Assembly: GCF_025979705.1 (NCBI RefSeq) | Contig: NZ_CP110136.1 | Coordinates: forward strand, 1,612,001 to 1,676,000 | Length of the DNA: 64,000 nucleotides | Direction: 5' to 3' | DNA from: Hymenobacter sp. YIM 151858-1 | GTDB lineage: Bacteria > Bacteroidota > Bacteroidia > Cytophagales > Hymenobacteraceae | Part shown: positions 54,589 through 62,890 of the stretch, in pieces | How positions within the stretch are numbered: the first letter of the stretch is position 1 | Layout: every line of letters starts with the position of its first letter | Notes under the pieces: model-generated | What the model was told of the DNA's origin: nothing | Seen by the model: the letters and a program-made list of their open reading frames with translations, nothing else | The model's database searches: none | Made by a program: the position numbers and the translations under genes

Positions 54589-55962
54589 ATGACTTGGGAA
54601 CGGCTGCTCTCGCGCCGCCGTTACCCCGAGCAGCCGCAACTGCACGTTGTGTCCGATGCCGCTCCCGTGCGCGGCGCCTTCGTGGCCGATTACGACCGCG
54701 TGGTGTTCAGCTCGGCGTTCCGCCGGTTGCAGCGCAAAACGCAGGTAATGCCCCTGCCCGAAACCGACTTCGTGCACACGCGCCTCACGCACTCGCTCGA
54801 AACTGCCTGCGTGGGCCGCTCCCTAGGTCGGATGAGCGGCCGCCTGCTGATGGAGCAAGACGAGGAGCTGGCCCGGCAGCTCCCCTACTTCGATGCCGAT
54901 TGCGGCGACATTGTGGCGGCCGCCTGCCTGGCCCACGACATCGGCAACCCGCCCTTCGGCCACTCCGGCGAAGACGCCATTTCCACCTACTTCCGCTCGC
55001 CTGCGGCCGAGCCGTTTGTGCGCGTGCTCAGCCCTGCCCAACGCGCCGATCTGCAAAACTTCGAGGGCAACGCGGCGGGCTTCCGGGTACTTACCCATAC
55101 CTACGCCGCGCACAGCACCGGTTCGGCCGGGCTGGGCCTTACCTACGCGGTGCTGGGCGCTTTCACCAAGTACCCGCGCCCCTCGGTGGTGGAGGACCAC
55201 GACAAAACCGGCGGCGCCAGCGAGAAAAAGTACGGCCATTTCCAAACCGAGGCTGCCCGCTTCCGGCACGTGGCCCAAGACCTAGGACTGCTGCCCAAGT
55301 CGGACGAAGCCGGCTTTTACCACCGCCACCCCCTCGCGTTTCTGGTAGAAGCCGCCGACGACCTCTGCTACCGCATCATCGATTTTGAAGACGGCCTGAA
55401 GCTGGGCCTGATTCCGCACCAGGAAGGCTTGGAGCTGCTCCGCGACATGCTCGCCGACGACCCCGCACGCCCGCGCAGCGTGGAATGGCGCGACTGGCGC
55501 GAAGAACTAGGCTATGTGCGTGCCCGTCTCATCGGCAAGCTGGTAGCCGAAGCAGCCCAGCTGTTTGCCCAACACGCCCCCGCCATGCTACGCGGCGAGT
55601 ACGATTCGAGCCTCATCAAAGAGCTAAGCTGCTGGCACGAGTTGCAGCAAGTAGCCTTGCTATCAGTGGAGCGCCTGTACCGCAGCCGCCCCGTGCTGCA
55701 AATTGAGGCCGCCGGTTTCGAGGTGCTCGGCGGCCTGCTCGATGCCTTTCTGCACAGCATCTTCGACCCGGCCGCCAGCCCTAGGTCGCGCAAGCTGCAG
55801 GAGCTGGTGCCAGCGCAGTTCCGGGCCGTGGGCCCGCAGCTGGGCCTCTCGGCCTACGAGCAGATCATCCTGCTCACCGATTACGTCGGCTCCCTCACCG
55901 ACCAAAACGCCCTCAGCCTCTACCGCACCATCAAAGGCATTGACCTGCCGAAAGGGTTTTGA
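54589..55962 (+). CDS. dgt: dGTP triphosphohydrolase, HD domain
   Basis: 457 aa from ATG 54589 (MTWERLLSRRRYPE); an ATG at 54559 is possible and lies just after a TATCTTGG promoter-like element. HD residues: His in TRLTHSLETA near 67 and the HD pair in LAHDIGNPPFGHSGE near 118. The DFVHTRLTHS and FRRLQRKTQV strings are typical of dGTPase. Hydrolyses dGTP to deoxyguanosine and triphosphate, controlling dNTP pools; other dNTPs may also be used. Confidence 0.92.
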   Translation: MTWERLLSRRRYPEQPQLHVVSDAAPVRGAFVADYDRVVFSSAFRRLQRKTQVMPLPETDFVHTRLTHSLETACVGRSLGRMSGRLLMEQDEELARQLPYFDADCGDIVAAACLAHDIGNPPFGHSGEDAISTYFRSPAAEPFVRVLSPAQRADLQNFEGNAAGFRVLTHTYAAHSTGSAGLGLTYAVLGAFTKYPRPSVVEDHDKTGGASEKKYGHFQTEAARFRHVAQDLGLLPKSDEAGFYHRHPLAFLVEAADDLCYRIIDFEDGLKLGLIPHQEGLELLRDMLADDPARPRSVEWRDWREELGYVRARLIGKLVAEAAQLFAQHAPAMLRGEYDSSLIKELSCWHELQQVALLSVERLYRSRPVLQIEAAGFEVLGGLLDAFLHSIFDPAASPRSRKLQELVPAQFRAVGPQLGLSAYEQIILLTDYVGSLTDQNALSLYRTIKGIDLPKGF

Positions 55963-55984
55963 TTGAAGCAACCCTACCCGCCGC

Positions 55985-56029
55985 TGTCATTGCGAGGAGG
56001 CACGACGAAGCAATCGGTCCTGGGCAGGG
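55985..56029. repeat. REP-like inverted repeat, family 2, left arm
   Basis: 45 nt, TGTCATTGCGAGGAGG...CAATCGGTCC...GCAGGG, perfect complement of the arm at 56384. Confidence 0.92.
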
Positions 56030-56065
56030 TACAACTGCCCACTCAGCACCAACCGTAAACCGGGC

Positions 56066-56349
56066 ATGCACGTCCACCTCTACTTTGTCTACATTCTTAC
56101 CAATCAAAATCACACGGTACTCTATGTCGGCGTTACCAACGACTTAGGGCGCCGACTAGCCGAACACCGCTCCGGAACGCACAAGGGGTTTACCAAGCGC
56201 TACAACGTAACGAAGCTTATCCACTTCGAGGAATTCTCCGACATTGACGCAGCTATTGCGCGCGAAAAGCAGCTAAAAGCAGGCTCCGGCAGGAGAAGCT
56301 TGACGCCGTAGCTAAGACTAACCCGAACTGGGTGGAATTGCTGGCCTAG
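56066..56349 (+). pseudogene. GIY-YIG nuclease, frameshifted
   Basis: From ATG 56066 the protein reads FVYILTNQNHTVLYVGVTND, then LGRRLAEHRSG, GFTKRYNVTKL and AIAREKQLKAGS, the GIY-YIG fold of the short UPF0213/COG2827 type with Y-V-G-V-T-N and the downstream Arg and Glu. After about residue 74 the frame breaks: a missing base near 56285 gives RRSLTP and a stop, while the next frame continues EKLDAVAKTNPNWVELLA to TAG at 56349. The intact length would be about 94 aa. Probably inactive or a sequencing error. Confidence 0.85.
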
Positions 56350-56383
56350 GTAGATTTAGGTCTATGCTGGGTGGACGGTGGTG

Positions 56384-56428
56384 CCCTGCCCAGGACCGAT
56401 TGCTTCGTCGTGCCTCCTCGCAATGACA
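56384..56428. repeat. REP-like inverted repeat, family 2, right arm
   Basis: 45 nt, perfect complement of 55985-56029. Confidence 0.92.
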
Positions 56429-56473
56429 ACCAGCGGAACGGTCTAAAATTCCCCACCACAACCACCCACACTA

Positions 56474-56481
56474 TACCTTTG
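56474..56481 (+). promoter_or_regulatory. -7 promoter element for hemL
   Basis: TACCTTTG, 47 bp before the hemL ATG and outside the GIY-YIG cassette. Confidence 0.6.
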
Positions 56482-56528
56482 CCCGAACTTCGGCGGGACA
56501 AACCGCGCCCGCCCGTTGTTACTATCCT

Positions 56529-57842
56529 ATGCAGCAAGCAACCGACCTTAACCTCGCTACCAGCGACCAGCTTTTCACCCGAGCCAAAGACCTGATTCCG
56601 GGCGGCGTAAACTCGCCCGTGCGCGCTTTTCGCGCCGTAGGCGGCCACCCCGTGTTTATGAAATCGGCCGAGGGCGCCTGGCTGACCGACGTAGACGGCA
56701 ACCGCTACCTCGATTTCATCAACTCGTGGGGCCCGATGATTTTGGGCCACGCGCCGCAGGTAGTGCTGGAGGCCGTACAGCGTGCCCTGCCCGATTCGCT
56801 GTCCTTTGGTGCGCCCACGCGCCGCGAGGTTGAAATGGCTGAGCTGATTTGCCAGATGGTGCCCAGCGTGGAGAAAGTACGCCTAGTGAACTCCGGCACC
56901 GAGGCTACCATGTCGGCCATTCGGGTAGCCCGGGGCTACACCGGCCGCGACAAAATCCTGAAGTTTGAGGGCTGCTACCACGGCCACGGCGACTCGTTCC
57001 TGATTTCAGCTGGCTCAGGCGCCCTTACCCTAGGTACCCCCGACTCGCCGGGCGTTACCGAAGGCGTAGCCAAAGATACGCTTACGGTGCCTTACAACGA
57101 CCTAGGCGCCGTGGAGCAAGCCATTGCCGCCAACCCCAACCAAATTGCCGCCATCATTCTGGAGCCGGTAGTTGGCAACATCGGCTTGGTACCGCCTGCC
57201 GAAGGCTACCTGCAAGGCCTGCGCGATCTGTGCACCAAGCACGGCATCGTGTTTATTTTCGACGAGGTAATGACGGGCTTCCGCCTGGCCCGCGGCGGTG
57301 CGCAGGAGCTGTTCGGCATTCAGCCCGACATGACGACCCTAGGTAAAATCATCGGCGGCGGTATGCCGGTAGGCGCCTACGGTGGCCGCGCCGAAATCAT
57401 GGACCAGGTAGCGCCAGCCGGTAAGGTGTACCAGGCTGGCACGCTCTCGGGTAACCCCATTGCTACCGCCGCCGGCATGGCCCAGCTGCGCTATCTCAAC
57501 GAGCACCCGGAGGTGTATGAGCAGCTCGAGCGCACCAGCGCCCGCCTCGCCGAAGGCACCTATGAAATTGCTGCCGAGCTGGGCCTCAACTACACCGTAA
57601 ACCGCGTGGGCTCTATGTGGAGCGTGTTCTTCACGCAGCAACCGGTAACCGATCTGGCATCCGCCAAAACCTCCGACCTGGAGGCATTTGGCCGCTACTT
57701 CCGCGCCATGCTCAACCGCGGCGTGTACCTGGCGCCTTCGCAGTTCGAGGCCCTGTTCGTGAGCACCGCCGTCACCGACGACCTCGTTGACTTCTACCTG
57801 AGCGCCTGCCGCGAATCGATGCGCGAAGCCCACGGCCTGTAA
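56529..57842 (+). CDS. hemL: Glutamate-1-semialdehyde 2,1-aminomutase
   Basis: 437 aa, PLP enzyme making 5-aminolevulinate for heme. IPGGVNSPVRAFRAVGG at the N-terminus, SGTEATMSAIRVARGYTGRD, the Asp/Glu region IFDEVMTGFRLARGGAQ, and the PLP lysine in TLGKIIGGGMPVGAYGG. Length is normal (425-440). ATG at 56529. The next 100 bp hold repeat copy C. Confidence 0.97.
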   Translation: MQQATDLNLATSDQLFTRAKDLIPGGVNSPVRAFRAVGGHPVFMKSAEGAWLTDVDGNRYLDFINSWGPMILGHAPQVVLEAVQRALPDSLSFGAPTRREVEMAELICQMVPSVEKVRLVNSGTEATMSAIRVARGYTGRDKILKFEGCYHGHGDSFLISAGSGALTLGTPDSPGVTEGVAKDTLTVPYNDLGAVEQAIAANPNQIAAIILEPVVGNIGLVPPAEGYLQGLRDLCTKHGIVFIFDEVMTGFRLARGGAQELFGIQPDMTTLGKIIGGGMPVGAYGGRAEIMDQVAPAGKVYQAGTLSGNPIATAAGMAQLRYLNEHPEVYEQLERTSARLAEGTYEIAAELGLNYTVNRVGSMWSVFFTQQPVTDLASAKTSDLEAFGRYFRAMLNRGVYLAPSQFEALFVSTAVTDDLVDFYLSACRESMREAHGL

Positions 57843-57856
57843 GCCCGCTCCGCCTG

Positions 57857-57945
57857 TCATCCTGAGCAAAGCGAAGGACCTTATCACGCCTAGGCAGTAA
57901 ATTCTATCCGGCGTGGTAAGGCCCTTCGCTTTGCTCAGGATGACC
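57857..57945. repeat. REP-like inverted repeat, family 1, copy C
   Basis: 89 bp with 35-nt arms that differ at two positions (GTCATCCTGAGCAAAGCG...CACGCC). Starts 15 bp after the hemL stop and may also end its transcript. Confidence 0.9.
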
Positions 57946-58086
57946 AGGTAAACAACGCTTTGTGCGAACGTGAGATGAAGGATGACAGACGAGAGCAAGC
58001 TGACGGATAACACCCACATCAGCACCAAATTCCGCCCGCCACGGCAAGGATTCAAATAAAGCACTGCATCAATAGGCTCAGCAGTT

Positions 58087-58094
58087 TACCTTTG
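58087..58094 (+). promoter_or_regulatory. -7 promoter element for the 58121 gene
   Basis: TACCTTTG, 26 bp before the ATG. Confidence 0.55.
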
Positions 58095-58120
58095 CCCGGA
58101 AAACTGTTTGCCTGTTGCCC

Positions 58121-59026
58121 ATGCCTTACCGTTACCGTTTTGGGTTTTGGAGCTTGCTGCTTGTGCTGCTGATTGTGCCGATGGGGTTGCGTGCCCAATC
58201 CGAGAACACCGCTGCGCAAAACAAGCAACTCTTCGACCGCGCCGTAGACGAAATCAACTTCCGCACGATGGAAACCGTCTACGACAAGTCCTTCACGCGC
58301 CGCAAGTACCCCGTTAATCTGCGCACGGCCAAGGCCCGCAAGGAGTTCGACGACTACGCCGGCCGCGAAGACCTCAAAACCCTGTTTCGCAACTACAACA
58401 GCGTAGCCGAGCGCTACAAGCAGCGTTTTGGCAAAGGCCGCACCGATCTGGCCGAGTTCGAGAAGCAGCTTAACAGCGTGCTGGTCGACCGCAACTTTGA
58501 GTTTTTCATCCGGGTGCTGCCCCGCGACGAGCGGGTGGCGCTTATCCACTCGCTGCAGCGCTATATCAAACAAGCCAGCGCCCAGTTCAACGCCTCCCAG
58601 GACCCCGCCCCGGAGGAGCTGATGGCCGATGCAGCCAACGTGCCCCCTGCCGATGTGGACGCGCAGGCCGAGGAGCCCATCGCCAAACCCCTCGAAGACC
58701 CGCAGCCCAGCCCCGATGCCGTGGCGGATGAGAGCCTGAGCAGCCCGCTCACGAGCCGGCCCGGCCGCTCCTTTGGCGAAAACGCCCCGAAGTCGGCCCA
58801 CGACTGGGTCGATTACACGACCCTGCTTTGCTCGGTGTTTTCGCTAGCGCTTATGCTGTACCTCACCATGTCGGTAATACCGGGCATGCGCGCCCAAATA
58901 GAGGCCCTTACGCCTCAGCCCGACTACGAAGAGGAGGCGCCGGAAGAGCCCACCGAACCCGCTCCCAAACGCCGCACCGCCATGGTGCTGCCCACCGACA
59001 GATACGAAGACGACGAAATCAATTAA
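58121..59026 (+). CDS. Exported protein with one C-terminal membrane helix
   Basis: 301 aa, not assigned to a family. Signal segment (FWSLLLVLLIVPMGLRAQ), a mostly helical hydrophilic middle with YKQRFGKGRTDLAEFEKQ and DERVALIHSLQRYIKQAS. A Pro/Glu-rich linker (~170-215) leads to one membrane helix (~240-260, LLCSVFSLALMLYLTM), and a Glu-rich tail. ATG at 58121. The stop codon lies in the left arm of an AT-rich repeat. Confidence 0.65.
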   Translation: MPYRYRFGFWSLLLVLLIVPMGLRAQSENTAAQNKQLFDRAVDEINFRTMETVYDKSFTRRKYPVNLRTAKARKEFDDYAGREDLKTLFRNYNSVAERYKQRFGKGRTDLAEFEKQLNSVLVDRNFEFFIRVLPRDERVALIHSLQRYIKQASAQFNASQDPAPEELMADAANVPPADVDAQAEEPIAKPLEDPQPSPDAVADESLSSPLTSRPGRSFGENAPKSAHDWVDYTTLLCSVFSLALMLYLTMSVIPGMRAQIEALTPQPDYEEEAPEEPTEPAPKRRTAMVLPTDRYEDDEIN

Positions 59027-59133
59027 TAATTAGGAATTAAAAATTAAAGATGGCGGCTTCACCCGGCCCTAATCGTGGACCCGAGAAGCGTCATCCGCTT
59101 AATTTTTAATTCATAATTATTAATTCATAATTC
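59022..59133. repeat. AT-rich inverted-repeat element between two genes
   Basis: 27-nt arms at 59022-59048 and 59098-59124 agree at 25 positions (ATTAATAATTA.GAATTAAA). The middle is ordinary GC-rich sequence of 49 bp. The left arm supplies the stop codon of the preceding gene; the right flank ends 6 bp before the dcd ATG. Related to the element at 33051 by its AATTATGAATT words. Confidence 0.85.
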
Positions 59134-59138
59134 TCCCC

Positions 59139-59675
59139 ATGATTCTTACCGACGAGCAAATATTGGCCGAAATGGAGCGCGGCACCATCGTAATCGAACC
59201 CTACGACCGCGCTTGCCTGGGCACCAACTCCTACGATGTGCACCTGGGCCGCTACCTGGCCACTTACCGCGACCACGTGCTCGACGCGCGCAAACACAAC
59301 CAGATTGATGTGTTTGAGATTCCGGAAGAAGGCTTTGTGCTCACCCCCGAAACCCTATACCTGGGCGTAACGGAAGAGTACACCGAAACCCACGCCCACG
59401 TGCCGTTCCTGGAAGGCAAAAGCTCAGTGGGCCGCTTGGGTATCGACATCCACGCCACAGCCGGCAAAGGCGACGTAGGTTTTTCGAACACCTGGACGCT
59501 GGAAATCAGCGTTACGCAGCCCGTGCGCATCTACCGCGGTATGCCCATCGGCCAGCTCATTTACTTTGCGGTGGAAGGCGCCATCCAGAACTACTACAAC
59601 CGCAAGCCCAACGCCAAGTACAACCAGCGCACCGACAAGCCCGTGGAGTCGATGATGTGGATGAACAAATTCTAA
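59139..59675 (+). CDS. dcd: dCTP deaminase
   Basis: 178 aa, makes dUTP from dCTP for thymidylate synthesis. Trimeric dUTPase-like fold: NSYDVHLG near 28, the FLEGKSSVGRLGIDIHATAG region near 90-109 and GMPIGQLIYFAVEG. Length is normal for the 170-190 aa family. ATG at 59139 lies right after the AT-rich element. Confidence 0.95.
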   Translation: MILTDEQILAEMERGTIVIEPYDRACLGTNSYDVHLGRYLATYRDHVLDARKHNQIDVFEIPEEGFVLTPETLYLGVTEEYTETHAHVPFLEGKSSVGRLGIDIHATAGKGDVGFSNTWTLEISVTQPVRIYRGMPIGQLIYFAVEGAIQNYYNRKPNAKYNQRTDKPVESMMWMNKF

Positions 59676-59693
59676 GCAACTAGCTGATTCTTA

Positions 59694-59745
59694 ACCGGCT
59701 GGCCTTTTGCGCGTATGTAGCAAGGGTCAGCCGGTTCTGTTTTTG
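59694..59745 (+). terminator. Probable terminator after dcd
   Basis: AACCGGCTG / CAGCCGGTT, 26-nt loop, T5 about 3 bp beyond the stem. Confidence 0.5.
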
Positions 59746-59861
59746 CTAGTTTGCCGACGAATGCCGAACTGCCTGGCACACTTTTTCGTTAGAAAGTAGC
59801 GTTGGTTGCTTCGGCGGCCCAAACTTTGTTTCAGCGGCTTCGGCCCTCAATAATACTTGCC

Positions 59862-60356
59862 ATGACTACCATCAAGATGATTGCAACGGCTGTGCTGGCA
59901 TCGGGTATGGCACTCGGTGCGCAGGCGCAGCAACCTTCGCCCAAAAAGAACGCTGCCGTGCAGCAACGCGCCGAGCGGTTATCCAACCAAATGGCCCGCG
60001 AGTTGCGCCTGAATAACTACCAGACCACCAAGCTCCGCGCCATCAACGACGACAAGGTGGCCAAAATGGCTGCCATCGAAACGCGCTACGCCGGCAACAG
60101 TAAGCTGATTGACGAGCAGTGCCAGGGCGTGTGTCGCGAGCGTGACCAGGAGTTGCGCGCCGTGCTCACCACCGAGCAATACAGCGACTACTACGGCCGC
60201 CGCCCCGTGTACTACAAGTACGACAAGGACTACGCCGCCCAGGCCACCGATATCATGCTGGTGAAAGCCGTGCAAAACCCGCTGCCGGCCAGCGCCAAAG
60301 GCGCTACCATTTCGCAAACCAAAGACGACAGCAAGCCTGCCCCGCGCGGCCGTTAA
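59862..60356 (+). CDS. Small secreted Spy/CpxP-like protein
   Basis: 164 aa. Signal peptide MIATAVLASGMALGAQAQ within the first 24 residues. The mature part is helical with RELRLNNYQTTKLRAINDDK and LTTEQYSDYYGRRP, similar in outline to the LTxxQ helices of Spy/CpxP-type envelope proteins. The DNA-free, basic C-terminus ends KPAPRGR. The family match is tentative. ATG at 59862. Confidence 0.6.
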   Translation: MTTIKMIATAVLASGMALGAQAQQPSPKKNAAVQQRAERLSNQMARELRLNNYQTTKLRAINDDKVAKMAAIETRYAGNSKLIDEQCQGVCRERDQELRAVLTTEQYSDYYGRRPVYYKYDKDYAAQATDIMLVKAVQNPLPASAKGATISQTKDDSKPAPRGR

Positions 60357-60374
60357 CTGTTAGTGCTAGCTTAC

Positions 60375-60410
60375 AAAAAGCCCGCCCGGCAACTGCCGGG
60401 CGGGCTTTTT
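60375..60410. terminator. Bidirectional terminator
   Basis: 16-bp perfect stem AAAAAGCCCGCCCGGC / complement, loop AACT, A5 and T5 flanks. Serves the small secreted-protein gene (+) and gldC (-). Confidence 0.92.
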
Positions 60411-60437
60411 TCTTAAACCACCTAGGGCGGCAGGCGC

Positions 60438-60776
60438 TTACTTTTGGTTGCGCTCCTCTTGCTCCACGTGCTGGGCCAGCTCCCGACCTAGGGCGCGTAG
60501 TTTGGCACCCATGTACTCGTCGTTGGTGGCGGCCACGATGCTTTCGGCCAGCGAACCGATCATATCCACGTAAAAGCGCTTCATCTCGTTCACGGGCATT
60601 TCCTTGGTCCAGAGGTCAATCTTCATGGTGCCCTGCTGCTCCCGGTCCCAGATGCTGACGTTCATGGCCTTGGCGAAATGAATATCGGCGCCGGCATCGG
60701 TAGCGCTCCAGCTGATGGCTTCCGGGATTTTCTGGTCGTCGAGGGCGATGCTGAACCGGATTTCGGATTTCTTCAT
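60438..60776 (-). CDS. gldC: Gliding motility protein GldC
   Basis: 112 aa, KKSEIRFSIALDDQKIPEAI then SWSATDAGA, the standard GldC opening. Small cytoplasmic protein; in Flavobacterium it belongs to the gliding/type IX secretion-associated Gld set, though its exact role is unclear and it is also present in non-gliding members. ATG at 60776. It sits downstream of dnaN on the same strand with a repeat between them. Confidence 0.93.
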   Translation of the reverse strand: MKKSEIRFSIALDDQKIPEAISWSATDAGADIHFAKAMNVSIWDREQQGTMKIDLWTKEMPVNEMKRFYVDMIGSLAESIVAATNDEYMGAKLRALGRELAQHVEQEERNQK

Positions 60777-60827
60777 GGTAAAAAGACGGTTGAAAGTCGT
60801 CTGGTAAGTGGCGGGTAAAAAACGGCT

Positions 60828-60932
60828 GTCATCCTGAGCCCAAGCGAAGGACCTTATCACGCCCGAACAACCCGGGGTTGGATAGTTACTATCCGACGTG
60901 AGAGGGTCCTTTGGCTAATGCCTCAGGATGAC
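60828..60932. repeat. REP-like inverted repeat, family 1, copy D
   Basis: 105 bp, left arm GTCATCCTGAGCCCAAGCG, right arm degraded (CTAATGCCTCAGGATGAC). Lies between dnaN and gldC. Confidence 0.82.
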
Positions 60933-60953
60933 AGATGCAGTGCTTGCGTGCGG

Positions 60954-62078
60954 TTACACGTAGTTGTTGAGCATCACCGGCATCACGAGCATCAGGATGT
61001 TCTCGTTGTCGTCGGCGAGGGTAGGCATCAGCAAACCGGCGCGGTTGGGGGTGCTCAGCTCCAGGGTAATTTCCTCGGAATCGATGTTCGAGAGCATTTC
61101 GATCAGGAAGCGGGCGTTAAAGCCAATTTCCATGTCCTCGCCGTCGTACTGGCAAGGCAGTTTTTCGTTGGCTTCGTTCGAGAAGTCTAGGTCTTCGGCC
61201 GAAATCGTCATTTCCGAACCGGCCAGGCGCAGGCGCACCTGGTGCGTGGTTTTGTTCGAGTAGATGGCGATTCGCTTCACCGAGTTCAGGAACTGGCCGC
61301 GGTCGATGATGAGCTTGTTGGGGTTCGAAACCGGAATAACGTTCTCGTAATCGGGGTACCGCTCGTCAATCAGGCGGCACACGAGGCGCATCTGGTTGAA
61401 CGAGAAGAAAGCGTTCGACTGGTTGAACTCCACGCGCACGGTGGTTGCCTCGGAGGGCAGAGCACCTTTCAGCAGATTAAAGGCCTTGCGCGGAATGATG
61501 ATGTTGGCCGTTTGACCGGGGTTTACATCCTGGCGGCGGTAGCGCAGCAGGCGGTGGCCATCGGTGGCCACAAAGGTTACCTGCCCATCGGCCAGCTGCA
61601 CCAGAATGCCCGTCATGGCGGGGCGCAGCTCGTCGGTGCTAACGGCGAAAATGGTTTTGTTGATGGCGCGCTGCAGCGCCTGCGAAGGCATCTCGACGGG
61701 GGCCGAGCCCTTTACGACCGGCACGCGCGGAAAATCGGTGGCGTTTTCGCCCGCCAGCTTGTAGCGCCCGTTGGCCGAGGCGATTTCGATGCCGTAGGTT
61801 TCCTCATCGATGGTGAAGGTAACCGGCTGATCGGGCAGGTTCTTCAGGGTATCGAGCAGAATGCGGGCCGGCGCGGCAATGCGGCCGCTTTCGCGGGCCT
61901 CCACCGGCAGCTCGGTAATCATGCTCGTCTCCAGATCGGAGGCGGTAATGGTCAGCTTCCCGTTCTCAATTTCAAACAGAAAGTTCTCTAGGATGGGCAC
62001 CACGGGGTTGTTCGTGACGACACCATTAATGCTCTGGAGCTGCTTAAGCAACGCCGAAGACGAGACGATGAACTTCAT
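60954..62078 (-). CDS. dnaN: DNA polymerase III beta subunit (sliding clamp)
   Basis: 374 aa, ring-shaped dimer that tethers polymerase III to DNA. MKFIVSSSALLKQLQSINGV, three clamp domains with characteristic segments (FATDGHRL-like VTFVATDGHRLLRYRR at the middle domain) and a C-terminal ML/MPVM end (ENILMLVMPVMLNNYV). Full length. ATG at 62078; TATCTTTG promoter 34 bp upstream. No dnaA is in the window, so this need not be near oriC. Confidence 0.97.
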   Translation of the reverse strand: MKFIVSSSALLKQLQSINGVVTNNPVVPILENFLFEIENGKLTITASDLETSMITELPVEARESGRIAAPARILLDTLKNLPDQPVTFTIDEETYGIEIASANGRYKLAGENATDFPRVPVVKGSAPVEMPSQALQRAINKTIFAVSTDELRPAMTGILVQLADGQVTFVATDGHRLLRYRRQDVNPGQTANIIIPRKAFNLLKGALPSEATTVRVEFNQSNAFFSFNQMRLVCRLIDERYPDYENVIPVSNPNKLIIDRGQFLNSVKRIAIYSNKTTHQVRLRLAGSEMTISAEDLDFSNEANEKLPCQYDGEDMEIGFNARFLIEMLSNIDSEEITLELSTPNRAGLLMPTLADDNENILMLVMPVMLNNYV

Positions 62079-62112
62079 ACAGGGGTTTGGGAAGGGTTCT
62101 GACAGTAGAGAG

Positions 62113-62120
62113 CAAAGATA
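62113..62120 (-). promoter_or_regulatory. -7 promoter element for dnaN
   Basis: TATCTTTG on the minus strand, 34 bp before the ATG. Confidence 0.65.
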
Positions 62121-62439
62121 GGAAGCCCGCGGGGAGTTTTCAGAAAGTAAAAACACCGCCTGCAATCGTTTTTCGCAGGTAATGTTACTCCCCAAAGGCA
62201 CCGATGAGGCTTAATGTATGACAAGGAAACAAAATAACCTCGACAATATGCCAACCTTCGGAAGTTTACCGCGGTAAAAGGCCACCGAACATATGAAAAG
62301 GCCTATAAGCCTGCGCTGGCGAATGTGCTCTTGCTGGCGGATGGCGGTAAAAATGGCCCTATCTTGTGTAGCCCACTAACCCCACCTTTTTCTCCTTTTT
62401 GGTTGTTTGCCGGCAACCCAAGCCCATTGTGTTTTCAGC
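62121..62439. other. Intergenic stretch between dnaN and the BLUF gene
   Basis: About 320 bp, AT-richer, holding upstream parts of the dnaN promoter and the BLUF promoter (TATCTTGTG near 62360). No gene or strong hairpin seen. Confidence 0.4.
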
Positions 62440-62883
62440 ATGAGCCAACCCGTACTTTATCACCTGGTATACCAAAGCCTGGCTACCCACGAGCTAAGCG
62501 AGCAGGAGCTGCAGTTGCTGCTGCGGCAATCGCGCGCGTGGAACGCCGCGCACGAGCTAACCGGCATGTTGCTTTACAGCCACGGCCAGATATTGCAGGT
62601 GCTGGAAGGCCCGGCCGACGAGGTGCTTTACATCTTTAAACGCATCAGCCAGGATTGCCGCCACCACAACATTATTCGGCTGGCCGATGGCCCGGTGGAG
62701 CAGCGCAACTTTTCGGATTGGTCGATGGGCTTTCAGGCCATCGACCCGGCCGAGTACGCGCAGCTGGCCGGCTACCGCAACCCCCTGGCCGATGCGTACC
62801 TGGCCCCGCAACCTACCGATGGCCCCGGTTCGCTGCATGCCCTGCTGAGTACGTTTGTGCGCCGCGAGGCTTTGTATTTGTAA
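62440..62883 (+). CDS. BLUF-domain blue-light sensor
   Basis: 147 aa single-domain flavoprotein. The key photocycle residues are all present with normal spacing: Tyr11 (LVYQS), Asn35 (WNAAHELTG), Gln53 (ILQVLEG), Trp94 and Met96 (DWSMGF), matching AppA Tyr21, Asn45, Gln63, Trp104 and Met106. Binds FAD. There is no output domain, so it must signal through a partner. The convergent PAS gene is next. ATG at 62440. Confidence 0.94.
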   Translation: MSQPVLYHLVYQSLATHELSEQELQLLLRQSRAWNAAHELTGMLLYSHGQILQVLEGPADEVLYIFKRISQDCRHHNIIRLADGPVEQRNFSDWSMGFQAIDPAEYAQLAGYRNPLADAYLAPQPTDGPGSLHALLSTFVRREALYL

Positions 62884-62890
62884 CCTCTTC

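Larger units (their letters stand above)
55985..56428. mobile_element. GIY-YIG cassette between 45-bp inverted repeats
   Basis: A 444-bp unit with perfect 45-nt inverted ends (55985-56029 and 56384-56428), starting TGTCATTGCGAGGAGG and ending GTCCTGGGCAGGG. Each end can itself fold, with ATTGC pairing to GCAAT. Inside is a frameshifted GIY-YIG nuclease gene. It lies between dgt and hemL. No target duplication was seen. The layout resembles REP-flanked transposase units, but with a GIY-YIG nuclease in place of a RAYT. Confidence 0.7.

Noticed and set aside
60954-62440. Replication origin near dnaN
   Set aside because: No dnaA, no cluster of DnaA boxes and no typical AT-rich unwinding element seen.
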